Source: Hofstenia miamia (taxonomy: Eukaryota > Xenacoelomorpha > Acoela). From it: a DNA stretch of 64,000 bases. The stretch lies in contig SCFE01000014.1 in NCBI GenBank assembly GCA_004352715.1, forward strand, positions 2,292,907 through 2,356,906, in the 5' to 3' direction. How positions within the stretch are numbered: the first letter of the stretch is position 1; each line of letters begins with the position of its first letter. This document shows, piece after piece, positions 45,977-57,256 of this stretch. The notes beneath the pieces were generated by a model. That model saw only the letters and a list, made by a program, of their open reading frames with translations, was not told the origin of the DNA and ran no database searches. The position numbers and the translations under genes were made by a program.

Positions 45977-46976
45977 NNNNNNNNNNNNNNNNNNNNNNNN
46001 NNNNNNNNNNNNNNNNNNNNNNNNNNNNNNNNNNNNNNNNNNNNNNNNNNNNNNNNNNNNNNNNNNNNNNNNNNNNNNNNNNNNNNNNNNNNNNNNNNNN
46101 NNNNNNNNNNNNNNNNNNNNNNNNNNNNNNNNNNNNNNNNNNNNNNNNNNNNNNNNNNNNNNNNNNNNNNNNNNNNNNNNNNNNNNNNNNNNNNNNNNNN
46201 NNNNNNNNNNNNNNNNNNNNNNNNNNNNNNNNNNNNNNNNNNNNNNNNNNNNNNNNNNNNNNNNNNNNNNNNNNNNNNNNNNNNNNNNNNNNNNNNNNNN
46301 NNNNNNNNNNNNNNNNNNNNNNNNNNNNNNNNNNNNNNNNNNNNNNNNNNNNNNNNNNNNNNNNNNNNNNNNNNNNNNNNNNNNNNNNNNNNNNNNNNNN
46401 NNNNNNNNNNNNNNNNNNNNNNNNNNNNNNNNNNNNNNNNNNNNNNNNNNNNNNNNNNNNNNNNNNNNNNNNNNNNNNNNNNNNNNNNNNNNNNNNNNNN
46501 NNNNNNNNNNNNNNNNNNNNNNNNNNNNNNNNNNNNNNNNNNNNNNNNNNNNNNNNNNNNNNNNNNNNNNNNNNNNNNNNNNNNNNNNNNNNNNNNNNNN
46601 NNNNNNNNNNNNNNNNNNNNNNNNNNNNNNNNNNNNNNNNNNNNNNNNNNNNNNNNNNNNNNNNNNNNNNNNNNNNNNNNNNNNNNNNNNNNNNNNNNNN
46701 NNNNNNNNNNNNNNNNNNNNNNNNNNNNNNNNNNNNNNNNNNNNNNNNNNNNNNNNNNNNNNNNNNNNNNNNNNNNNNNNNNNNNNNNNNNNNNNNNNNN
46801 NNNNNNNNNNNNNNNNNNNNNNNNNNNNNNNNNNNNNNNNNNNNNNNNNNNNNNNNNNNNNNNNNNNNNNNNNNNNNNNNNNNNNNNNNNNNNNNNNNNN
46901 NNNNNNNNNNNNNNNNNNNNNNNNNNNNNNNNNNNNNNNNNNNNNNNNNNNNNNNNNNNNNNNNNNNNNNNNNNNN
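45977..46976. other. Assembly gap (1000 N)
   Basis: Exactly 1000 N, placeholder length. It lies between the hAT fragment and a (TA)n tract (46977-47002). Confidence 0.99.
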
Positions 46977-47678
46977 TATATATATATATATATATATATA
47001 TACATAAGCAACTACAGTCTTGGTTACCTAAAGTATAAATATATGTGTGATAATATCAAATAATCGCAGATATTCATATTCTAATAGTGCTCAGTAAAAT
47101 TTTCTTTAAGATTTTAAGCAGTTTGAAAACTATTTGCGGTCTTTACATTAAAGATCTCTATGTGCATTGTCTTGAATTATGTTTGTAGTAGCTCAAATAA
47201 CTTATAAAGCTCTGCTAACGTTCGAAATTCTCAAATAAAATTTCTACAAAATTTTAAAACAATTAATTTCTCACATTTTGATAGTTCTAATCAGTCTCAC
47301 GGCTGCTCTAGTAAACCTTTCAAGCAAGGATTGCCATATATATGTTTCATATAAAATTTTATTTTGTTCCAATTTTGCTACTGCTATAAATGCCTTGAAT
47401 TATTTCATAAAACATTTTGTGAGCAAAATCCATTCTTCTTTATACTCCACAAGAAATCCATCATGTATGATAACAAATACTTTCTAAGGGCCATAAACTC
47501 TCTGTTACAAAATATTTTGAAGGAAATAATCTTTTTGAAGACATGATTTATTCTGTAGTGTCAGAATTGAACAAAGAGTTTACAGTTGTCTAATTTTATA
47601 GAATATATCTGTCTTTAAAATGAATTATTTTAGCAGGGATTTTTCAGTACATATTTGAATAAAGCAGCTAACTAATAC

Positions 47679-48278
47679 CACTAATTGCTTCTAAAAGAAG
47701 TAGAAGCAGAAAAACATGATAATCTGCTAGAAGACTTTGCAGAACTGTTATTTATGAGGCGAATTCAAATATCTTTTTGTAGAACAAGGACTGTGAATTT
47801 CATAAACTCAAACTCATGCTTTCTGCATTTAGCACTTCACAGAGAGTAAATGATTTTGAAAATCTAGAAAGCAATTGAAAATTTGACTCACTATGAAGTT
47901 TGAAAATAACTTGTTATCAAATAAGTACTCTGTCTTTTAGGAAGAATAATGACTTGTGTTGAAAGCTGTTAAATAATGTGTAAAAATTTCAAAACTGCAA
48001 AATTCCTAGAAAATTCAATAGCTCTTCTCAAAATTCCTAGAAAATTCAATAGCTCCACTATGAATACAATTGTCAACCACATGAAAATATTATTCCATAA
48101 GATTTTTACATAATGTTGAATTCAATCAATTATGTAAATATCTCACAAAGTAAGTGAAAAATTTCCTTTTTTGCATACAGTTTCAAATACTTGAGTAAGA
48201 AGAGGTTTTTCTTTTATCTTACAGTGATATGGAATCCAATAGGTAACGATAGCAAAAAATATGTATTTTAGAAATTTT
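47679..48278 (+). repeat. Direct duplication, copy 1
   Basis: About 600 bp nearly identical to 48280-48858. Copy 1 has an extra 31-bp internal duplication near 48000-48060 (AAATTCCTAGAAAATTCAAT repeated) and a few point differences. Confidence 0.95.
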
Positions 48279-48279
48279 N

Positions 48280-48858
48280 CACTAATTGCTTCTAAAAGAA
48301 GTAGAAGCAGAAAAACATGATAATCTGCTAGAAGACTTTGCAGAACTGTTATTTATGAGGCGAATTCAAATATCTTTTTGTAGAACAAGGACTGTGAATT
48401 TCATAAACTCAAACTCATGCTTTCTGCATTTAGCACTTCACAGAGGGTAAATGATTTTGAAAATCTAGAAAGCAATTGAAAATTTGACTCACTATGAAGT
48501 TTGAAAATAACTTGTTATCAAATAAGTACTCTGTCTTTTAGGAAGAATAATGACTTGTGTTGAAAGCTGTTAAATAATGTGTAAAAATTTCAAAACTGCA
48601 AGTTCTCAAAATTCCTAGAAAATTCAATAGCTCCACTATGAATACAATTGTCAACCACATGAAAATATTATTCCATAAGATTTTTACATAATGTTGAATT
48701 CAATCAATTATGTAAATATCTCACAAAGTAAGTGAAAAATTTCCTTTTTTTGCATACAGTTTCAAATACTTGAGTAAGAAGAGGTTTTTCTTTTATCTTA
48801 CAGTGATATGGAATCCAATAGGTAACGATAGCAAAAAATATGTATTTTAGAAATTTTG
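48280..48858 (+). repeat. Direct duplication, copy 2
   Basis: Second copy. The two copies meet at one ambiguous base (48279), which suggests two overlapping contigs or haplotypes joined end to end rather than a true tandem duplication. Confidence 0.95.
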
Positions 48859-48897
48859 ATTTATTTCATTATTGAGGTCAAATGAGAAATATTTTAT

Positions 48898-49690
48898 CTA
48901 GTATTTTGTATGACTTCCTTTCACCTTAATGCAGGCTACAATAAGATTTGACATAGACCGTATCAAGGTCTAACAAACTCCTTTAGTTTCATCATTTCTG
49001 TGCCAATATATGATTAGTGATTTTGTCGACTGATCTTGTTTTTTCTAAATATCCTAAAAGTTCTCAATGGGGTTTAGATCTGGCAAGTTGCCAGGCCAAT
49101 CAAGAACCTTCAGCTTTAAGTGAATATGGAGATAGCTGATAAATCGTTTTGCCTTATAGAATGAAGCATCATCTTGCATGAAAATTAAATCTGAAATATT
49201 ATCTGAACCACACCGTTCCAGTCTGTTTTTCAACACATCCAGATATTTATCTGCATTCACAATCATCGTCACCAGATGAGATTTGAGATTTGAGATTTGG
49301 ATGTTTCACAGTTTCTTTCACACAATTGCGATGAAATTCTTCCTTCATTGTTCTATGAACATATTGTCTTCTGCATTGTAAAATTTTAAAGTGGATTCAT
49401 CACCAAAACCAATCTTTCTCGGACCATTGTTCATGGGTTTTTGCTTAAGTGTAAATGCTTTGTCTTATTGCAGGGGTCAACTTTGGTTAAGCATGAGAAC
49501 ATCTACTATTGTAGCCAATGCTTATCGGACAATAAAGCTATAAAATATATTTACACAAATGCTATGAAACTCTGGTCTCAATTGATTGCTTGTACTACCT
49601 TTGTCCTTCTTGACACACTGATCAATACACATTCGTGTATTTTGACCCTTTTATTGATATTACCCAAACATCTTGATTTTTAATTGTCTT
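48898..49690 (-). pseudogene. Tc1-type transposase relic (DD34E)
   Basis: Minus-strand pieces are GDESTLKFYNAEDNMF with the first catalytic Asp, then the open frame 49054-49272 with FMQDDASFYKAKRF and LDWPGNLPDLNPIENF, followed after stops by SMSNLIVACIKVKGSHTKY and a stop. There are 34 residues between the second and third acidic residues, as in Tc1. The catalytic triad survives but frameshifts separate it. Weak N-terminal traces reach about 49.69 kb. No terminal repeats were identified. Confidence 0.82.
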
Positions 49691-51399
49691 TATAATGTAC
49701 TGGGGCTTCTTAACTCCCAAGAAGTAATACTTAGCCGCATAGTATTTGAGACGTAGCTAGTATTTTTCTCTAAGTGGGACCATTTTCCTTTCATTAGATC
49801 AATTGAAATATTTCATTAATTTTTATTCGTACCTTGAGAAGTATTGCTGCAATTATATAGCTGTACATATTTTTTCAAAAAATCAACAATTTTTTTCTTA
49901 AATCTGCAAAAATCTCAAATAGGTGGGATGTTAAGGTAAGGAATGGCAAATTTCTTTATTGTTTACTATTTATGTAAATTTTTCGCATATAATTGAATGA
50001 AAAACTATAATTTATTTTCACGGAATAGGTTTTAGCAATTTATAATCGTATACACTTTATGAGCACCAATAATTAGTTTTATATTAAGAGATGTGAAATA
50101 ATTGACCTCAATTTAATTTTTTGGAAAAATATTGAAAAATTTATCTTTTGATTAAAGTGAGATTGTTGAAAACTATTAAGTGTCTCCTGGCAAAAAAATC
50201 GAATCTTGTAATTAATTAAAGGTTTGACAGTTAACTTCATTAAATTGCTGACATTTATGTTTCAAGTGACAACTTTATTAACAGCCTTATGCCGTTGAAT
50301 AAATTTGTAAAAAAATGCAGATTATTGTCTATGTCTGAATCGTAATAATTCAATTAAATCAATATAAAATAAATTATTTTCATACGATGACTGTAGAGAA
50401 TGTAAATGCGTGTGCATACATTCTTCAATGACTCATTGAAGTTATTAATAATTCTGAAAAAATGTGTAAGAAACCTATTTGACATTTGCATATGACATTA
50501 TTTTCAACTAACAAATTTGTAGTTTAGAAAATTGTAATATTTTTTAGAACATTATGAATAATTATGGCCTATTATCAATTAAATGTTAGAGTTAGGGTTT
50601 CCTATTAACAAAATTATCAAAACACTAAAATTTCATTGGAGTGTTAATAAACTTTAATGACTATTTCAATATACCCAACTTTAATACATTGATATAGAGT
50701 TCTTTCAATGGTACACGCCTAACAAAAGTTGTGACCAGGCTGGTCGTGGTTTGATATTTCTAAAAAAACGATCCTGGCCAGGTTTTAAATTTTCTAATGT
50801 AGTGCATTATTGGCCATAATATCAATGTATAAATGAAAATCAATTATTAAAAGTCAATCAAATTTGTAGAAGTAAGAAATAAATATTGTAAAGCCTAAAC
50901 TTTAGTACTTCCAATAAATTCAATGAAATCATCTAATTAAGATAATTATTGGTAATTTTACATTACAAGCTGCTTGTTCCGTTCAGGAAAATTCTCTTTG
51001 TTAAGTATTGAACAAATAAACTGACTCGAGTTGCTACAATTAGGCATCTGCTCTGGACTTTGTACTTCTATTTTGTCAACTTCTTACTTATATTTGGTTT
51101 CAAAGCAATTTTTGTGAAAAAATTAAAAATTTGTAAGGAGATATTATAATAACACTGGCCCAGATCAAGAGGGGTCTGCGTGTCTTAGTAAGCGAGGGCA
51201 TCAAACCAACAGAACGGTGTCAAGCCCGGTCGCAAAAATGTTCGAAACTGATACAATATTAAGGATTCAATAAGGAATAACCTGAATTTTAATAAATTTT
51301 GATTAAAATCATTCTCAATCAGTGTGCTTAGATAGCAACTAAGTGCTAGTTAGTTTAATTACATATTTTAATTGCATTATAGTTATGTGTATATTTTAG
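49691..51399. other. Unannotated stretch upstream of the GPCR exons
   Basis: Expected to be an intron or upstream part of the GPCR gene. I found no TM1-TM4 exon. A GC-rich patch at 51150-51240 may be mobile-element debris. Confidence 0.5.
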
Positions 51400-51617
51400 C
51401 ATGTCCCTAGTGACGTTATTCATTATATCGCTCTTATATTGTCAAGTTTTTCGCAGTATTCATCGTCAGGCTCTAATAAGGAAGAAGAATAATCTCAACT
51501 CTGGACTCTATACAATCCAAGAAAGCAATCTTCAACCCGATATGACTACAGCTACCACTGCTTTGACAGATCGTGACAATTGTTATGAAATGGTTTCTGT
51601 TACAAATCCCAAAAATG
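51400..51617 (+). CDS. Class A GPCR, exon with end of TM5 and long third intracellular loop (partial gene)
   Basis: The exon opens after a TATATTTTAG acceptor. It encodes a hydrophobic helix end followed by a basic loop (LVTLFIISLLYCQVFRSIHR, then QALIRKKNN), which is the layout of TM5 entering the third intracellular loop of rhodopsin-class receptors. A polar Ser/Thr-rich loop of about 50 residues follows. Ending at the GT at 51618 leaves one base, which joins in frame to the TM6-TM7 exon at 55188 (codon G|AT). The stronger-looking donor GTAAGA at 51622 would give TTA followed by a stop at the same acceptor, so it is not preferred unless a micro-exon intervenes. Exons for TM1-TM4 should lie upstream, but I could not identify them; gaps at 43.6-44.6 and 46.0-47.0 kb may hide some. 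Confidence 0.68.
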
Positions 51618-52688
51618 GTTTGTAAGATAATAAATGACATATATATATATATATATAAAATTGTATAGAAAAACTTTCTAACTTCTCGTTAAATTTTTAA
51701 TACTTTCATAATCCAAAAAACCCAAAAGGTGTAATCTTCATGCAACACATCCGTAGAACATCTCCATGAGATGTACTCTTATCCTAAGATTGTTCATTCT
51801 TATAATATAAATTAGATGTCTTCAAATTCTTCCAAGCAATATCACAAGGATATTTCATTAATATACCAAATTACACTATAATCCATATTAAGCCAACCTA
51901 CACATGATATTTCAGTCAGTAATATGAAAAATTTCTCTCAAGGACTTTAGACACATGCCAAATCAACTGGATTAGGTAAAATAGATTTATGAGAATTGAT
52001 TTTCGACTGTGATATGTGATAACGTTTAACTAGGCTGAGCGCACTCTTTCATGTCTGAAATTTTTAATAAATTTTAAAGAATTGATTGCAGTTGTCTTCT
52101 AAAATAAAAGCTTCAATTTCAAGTACGGAAAACACAATTTCGAAAAATCTAAGTTTACAAGATTTATTTAAAATTTTAATAATTCATCAAAGTCTGTAAA
52201 ACGTAGTACAAGATTCTCATGAGTAATAACAAAAAAATTTGTTGATTGTATTTCTAATGCAAAGAACACATGAAAATTACTTGAGATATTCCATACTAAT
52301 TAATCACATATAATAGATTTTTCTGGTTGTTTATTCGTACAGATCTCAAATTGTGTCTTCATATTTTCTCTGTCATATTTTTGTGGCCGGCTACGGTTGA
52401 GTTTCTTAAGCTTACACGGGATAAACTACATTAAGTGCCCGCCCGCAAAACACTCGTAAAAATCTGCTTCTTTAACCCAACCATATGTAAAAAAAAATTA
52501 AATATGCAGTCATATGGATTTTTTGATAGCATGGATGAGTGAGTGCCTTTAAAAATTCAATTTAGATTCTCCGTTTAATTTCACTTCTTAGTAAAAGCTA
52601 CTCATCCTTATTCACAGTTAATTCTGATGAAACTAACCAACTTATTTTTTCAATTTTTCAACATCTTGCTTGCAAATGGTAAACCATA

Positions 52689-52690
<2 letters not shown>

Positions 52691-52724
<34 letters not shown>
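52691..52724. repeat. (TA)n microsatellite
   Basis: TA run within the GPCR intron. A second TA-rich tract follows the small gap at 52817-52851. Confidence 0.95.
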
Positions 52725-52729
<5 letters not shown>

Positions 52730-52765
52730 GTCAGGCAGGTAGCTACGAAGGTGTACAGAGTGTAC

Positions 52766-52806
52766 CTGCCACCTCGTAATAATATATTTTATCATCCTAA
52801 GTTTGT
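52766..52806 (+). repeat. 41-bp repeat, copy 1, cut by a gap
   Basis: CTGCCACCTCGTAATAATAT through CATCCTAAGTTTGT is identical to 57216-57256. It ends at the 10-N gap. Confidence 0.9.
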
Positions 52807-52816
52807 NNNNNNNNNN
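52807..52816. other. Assembly gap (10 N)
   Basis: Ten N between the 41-bp repeat copy and a TA tract. Confidence 0.98.
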
Positions 52817-52937
52817 TATATATAAATATATATATATACATATATATATATTCATAAAAAACTTTCATGAATATATTGTAAAATTTCTTAGAAAATATTT
52901 GAAGGATTTTATTAAAAATATAAAATTATATAATTAA

Positions 52938-53266
52938 CACTAGAACTCCGAAATTTTATACACCCTTTAATTCCTAATCCGGTCATAAATGACCAGTATT
53001 TGTGTAGCATTTATTAAAGTGAGATTTATACAGGCATTCAGGTTCATATTTAATAAACACTGCCACTGCTATCTGATGTAATATCCCACATAATTTGATT
53101 AAGAGCCCGTTTTGCTGCTTCTCTTGCCATTAATTTTTAACTAAAAGGATCAAAACTGTTAAATGCATGCTCAATATAAAGTATATTACTGCATAAATAT
53201 AACTACACAAGCGCATGAATGAAATGTTTAGTCTGGGTCACAAATGACCGGTTAGGAGTTCTAGTG
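52938..53266. mobile_element. PiggyBac-type MITE (329 bp) with TTAA target duplication
   Basis: TTAA flanks both sides (52934-52937 and 53267-53270). The termini CACTAGAACTCC are a perfect inverted pair. An internal palindrome GGTCATAAATGACC lies 43 bp from the left edge, and its relative GGTCACAAATGACC lies 17 bp from the right edge, the asymmetric arrangement known for piggyBac. No coding sequence. It lies inside the GPCR intron. Confidence 0.88.
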
Positions 53267-55187
53267 TTAATGCTACATGTAATTAAATAAATTTTTTATA
53301 CAAATATGTCAGTCAGTAGAGCGTTTTTAAATCTCTATCAATTAATTTAATCTAGTCGAATTTCTGCACTAAACTTTTTAGCAAAAATCGACATTCAGAG
53401 AAATTTCAAAATCTTGTTGCTAATTACAAGTATGAAATTGTCTCTAAGGCTTTATTTTTCAAAGTCTTTGAAATTAGAATTTCATTTTTATTATTTATGG
53501 ATACCGAAAGATATTCCTAGGTTAATTAGGTTTTCAAAGTTATTATACTTGTTTTATGTATCACCAAAAAGTAAATTCTGCTTCAAAATTAGTAATGATA
53601 CGGTTGACATAGTTTTGTATAATTGTGTAACTTAATTAAAACTAATAGTAAAGTATATTGATCCGAGATATTTTTATTTACTCGTTGCAATTCAAAAGTC
53701 ACATTAATGATGTCAGTCTTTGAAAATCTATTTTAATACCAAAACCTTTTAAATTGTAATATCCCATATTTGAATGTATTACTTTTTTCTAATGGAGCAA
53801 TATTTTTAGAAAATAACCACAATTTTATTTGACTACAATATATTAGGTGCATTTGAAATATGTAAGCTCAGTATTTATAAAAAAATCAGGGTAGTCAGTT
53901 AAAAAACGGATTTGCAATGTGAAGATGCATAATTGAAATTATAGCTTTAATGTTATATGGAACCTTCAAATTAATCAAAACACTTTAACCACGTAAGTCG
54001 TTGAAAAATTTGATAACCGGTAGCTGTAAACATTTTATACTAACATAAAAATTTTGAAGCCTCTTAGGGATTAAGAAATAAATATTTAAAATAGATTATC
54101 AAAAACGTCCCCCTCTTTCAGTATATTATGGCATTTTGTAAACATTTAAAACAAAAGAGTCGAATAGATATCTTATACAGTTAATTGGATATTTTGTAAT
54201 TATTTATAGATACTTAAAATTTCTAAGCAGTTTTAACTGGAAATATTGCTGTAAACTATTGAAAAATTTTATTTATCCCTACTTCTTTCATAAATAAAGT
54301 TTAGTTTAGTTTTCAAAGCAATTAAATATACTATGGTAGTTGAATAAAGTGAATTTATGCATTATGTACCCAAATGAAAAACTATGAAGTAATTCTGAAG
54401 CACAATAAAGAGAAATATTTTGAGAAAATACCCGTTTCAGAAACAGCAGTTTTTTTATTATTTTCAGAATTTCTTAAAGTTTTACTTAAAATTCAATTAT
54501 GATATTGTATGCATACTGACCTAATACAATTTCGGCAAGAAATCACTGTAGCACGTTTCCTATTTTAATGATTTCAACTTTAAATTTGACGATGACGAAG
54601 GTATAAACGCATTTGGAGCTCCGATGTAATTGCTATTAATGACTCCAATAAAAATAAAAGCAGACATTTTGACGTCTAAAATTTCAAATATTATATTTCT
54701 CTTAATTAAAAATTCATATTTTCTTAAATAGGTGTTGCTAATAATATCAGCAAGAAAATTGTTTACTTTCTTATATTAAAAACCATTTTCCCTGCATTAA
54801 ATTAAAACGCAATCACTTCAGAAAGCATGTCATGTTTTTTACAACTTTTCATTTAATTAAGCCGAAAAGACTAAGAAGGTGGAGTTTATTCTAGGGCGGA
54901 TTATTCTTTAATACGTTGCAATGGAAATTAAGTATTATTTATATAATTACACTGAGCTTGGAGAGATAATTTTGTCTATTAAATAAATATGACTGCCACA
55001 AAACATTACAGCCAATTCACTAAGAATAAATTTGTTTATAATGAGTTAAAATTTTGGTTTTTAAAAATGCACATTTCCAATAATGAGTTATTTTTTATAC
55101 TTATTAGGAATATGATTAATGTTGACTACGAGTCTCTATTATCACAAACTTTATCCGTAAGATGACTTGTAAATTTCTTCCTTTTAG

Positions 55188-55552
55188 ATGAAAAATCATC
55201 GGAACTTGGAAATGATCTCTTGAAACCATCTAAAAAGAATAGAAAAAGGAAGATTAAGAAAAGCAGCATGGAGCAACTGCGAAATAAAATGGCGAAAGTG
55301 TTGGTGTTGATTACATTGTTCTACACAGTCTGTTTTCTTCCAAACAGTCTCATGATTCTTGCGTATTCTATCAATAAAAATATCTACTATAATATTGGAA
55401 AGATAATGGGACTTATCTGCCGATATTCACAATTGTTCTATCTTATAAACTTTGTTCTTACTCCAATTATTTATGCGATTCTTGCAAAACAATTTAGAGA
55501 CGATTTTGTAAAGATCTTTGGAGGCATACTAAAAAAATGTGGTTCTTTCTGA
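55188..55552 (+). CDS. Class A GPCR, last exon with TM6, TM7 and short C-tail
   Basis: A clean acceptor (TTCCTTTTAG) precedes 55188. In frame with the upstream exon it reads EKSSELGND and a lysine-rich stretch. TM6 then starts at NKMAKVLVLITLFYTVCFLP, in which CFLP matches the C-W/F-x-P kink of class A receptors. TM7 follows, with LINFVLTPIIYAILAKQF. The NPxxY motif is TPxxY here, and it is followed by a helix-8-like KQFRDDFVKIF. The short tail ends in KKCGSF with TGA; its cysteine could be palmitoylated. The basic loop before TM6 and the overall pattern suggest a peptide or amine type receptor, but the ligand cannot be named. AATAAA at 55797-55802 is a plausible polyadenylation signal. Confidence is high for a GPCR and low for any subfamily. 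Confidence 0.87.
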
Positions 55553-56744
55553 AATTCATGTTTATGATTTTTTTATATTTGGTATTAAAATATATTTACA
55601 AAAATTGGGCTTAACCCTAACCTTAACATCAAAGCATTATATATGTTCCAATTATATAGAAATATAAAGATTTAAAAACTCTTTGTAAAAATCATCCTAA
55701 AAATTCTGCTAATTCCTATTTTGATATATTTTTTTGTGATATGTGATGCTCATCATGTTAAGAGTGGTCTTTTGAATGCTGTGATATTAGCGCATTAATA
55801 AAAAACTTATTGTAACAAACTTTATACTACATATGAAGTTAAATCTTTAAGAATTTTATTCATGGTAAAAATTTGACTTAAAAAAATGGTGATTTAATAT
55901 TTTTTCATCAGTGGACTTAATCATTTGCTCAAATGGATTTCAAAAAATTTGAAAAATCAACTTTCCACTATTTTTAAATGATGCATTTTTCAGATTGTTG
56001 AATGTGTACTAATTAAATTAAAACCTCACTTAGTTGATTTCAGTTCTACATATAAGCAAACCTACCGTATCATTTCTTTACCATAATATTCCTTTACACT
56101 ACTTTGCAATATTTACTGAGTAAGGGTAGTTTCAAGTTAGAAAACTTGATGATTGATTTAGATCGGATTGAACCAAGCTTGAGCGATATTTCACTTCTAC
56201 AAATTTTCCTATTATATATATATATAAAAAATATTTCAAAAACTTGAAAAGTTTTTTAATGGGCAATTATTACAATCTGGAAAAAAAGCCAAAGAAAACA
56301 TAAATGCAAAATATAGAATCACTTAGAATACTTATTGAAATTAAAGTGACTCCATTATTTTGTGAAAGATCTCCTCTCGAACTAAATAAAAATTTCCATA
56401 AACGAACTAAGACTTAACTACAAAATCAAATTTAAGAACAAAATAGGAGAAAAATTATTTAACAAAATAGGAGAAAAATTATTTACAAAATGTTACTATT
56501 GATTTATGGTACAAACTCTATTCATATATAAAAGAACAATCAAATTTTAATAAATTTAAAGAATCTATTAAAATTTCATTAAAGAAAAGGCAAAGTGAAT
56601 AAAATATACAAGGCTAAAGGAAAATCAAAAAACAACAACTTAAATCATCAAGGATATTAAACTTTCGAAAACAAGATTATTATAAAGTTTTCTACAGCCA
56701 AGTGAATTTTCATAATTTTATATTTTTTGAATTCTTTGTAAGTG

Positions 56745-56747
<3 letters not shown>

Positions 56748-56777
<30 letters not shown>

Positions 56778-56879
56778 NNNNNNNNNNNNNNNNNNNNNNN
56801 NNNNNNNNNNNNNNNNNNNNNNNNNNNNNNNNNNNNNNNNNNNNNNNNNNNNNNNNNNNNNNNNATATATATATATATG
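56748..56879. repeat. (TA)n tract containing an 87-N gap
   Basis: TA repeats at 56748-56777 and 56865-56878 surround N at 56778-56864. Confidence 0.95.
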
Positions 56880-57215
56880 ATATGACACTATGTCCCTAAA
56901 AAAATGCTTAAAAACGGTGCATAGCCATGTATAAAGGCATACATGGCGACCTATGAAAAAAATGAGCAGAATTCTGTAAAAAATGCAGTATGACTATGTA
57001 TGATTATGTATGATTATGACTAGTTATATTTATTAAAATTCTAATAATGTCTGTGCAATATAGTGATTGTTTGCAAACTTCAGCCTGAATTAACAATTAA
57101 ATTGTAGTCATAGAGCTATTCATAGAACACCATTTTCATAAAATGGATATTTGTTCTAAAACAGTGCTTCTGCAACTAGTCCTTGCATTCCTTGGTACAT
57201 TTCTTCAACCACAGG

Positions 57216-57256
57216 TCTGCCACCTCGTAATAATATATTTTATCATCCTAAGTTTG
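57216..57256 (+). repeat. 41-bp repeat, copy 2
   Basis: Same block as 52766-52806. Here it continues into AAAGGACCAGAATT, which shows what may lie across the small gap at 52807. Confidence 0.9.

Larger units (their letters stand above)
51618..55187 (+). other. Inferred GPCR intron (about 3.6 kb)
   Basis: This is the interval between the TM5 and TM6-TM7 exons. It contains (TA)n tracts, a 10-N gap, a 41-bp repeat copy at 52766-52806 and a complete TTAA-flanked MITE (52938-53266). No other coding segment in phase with both exons was recognised. Confidence 0.6.

Noticed and set aside
51622-51627. GTAAGA as the donor of the first GPCR exon
   Set aside because: It is the stronger consensus, but joining it to 55188 gives an immediate stop; the GT at 51618 keeps the frame.
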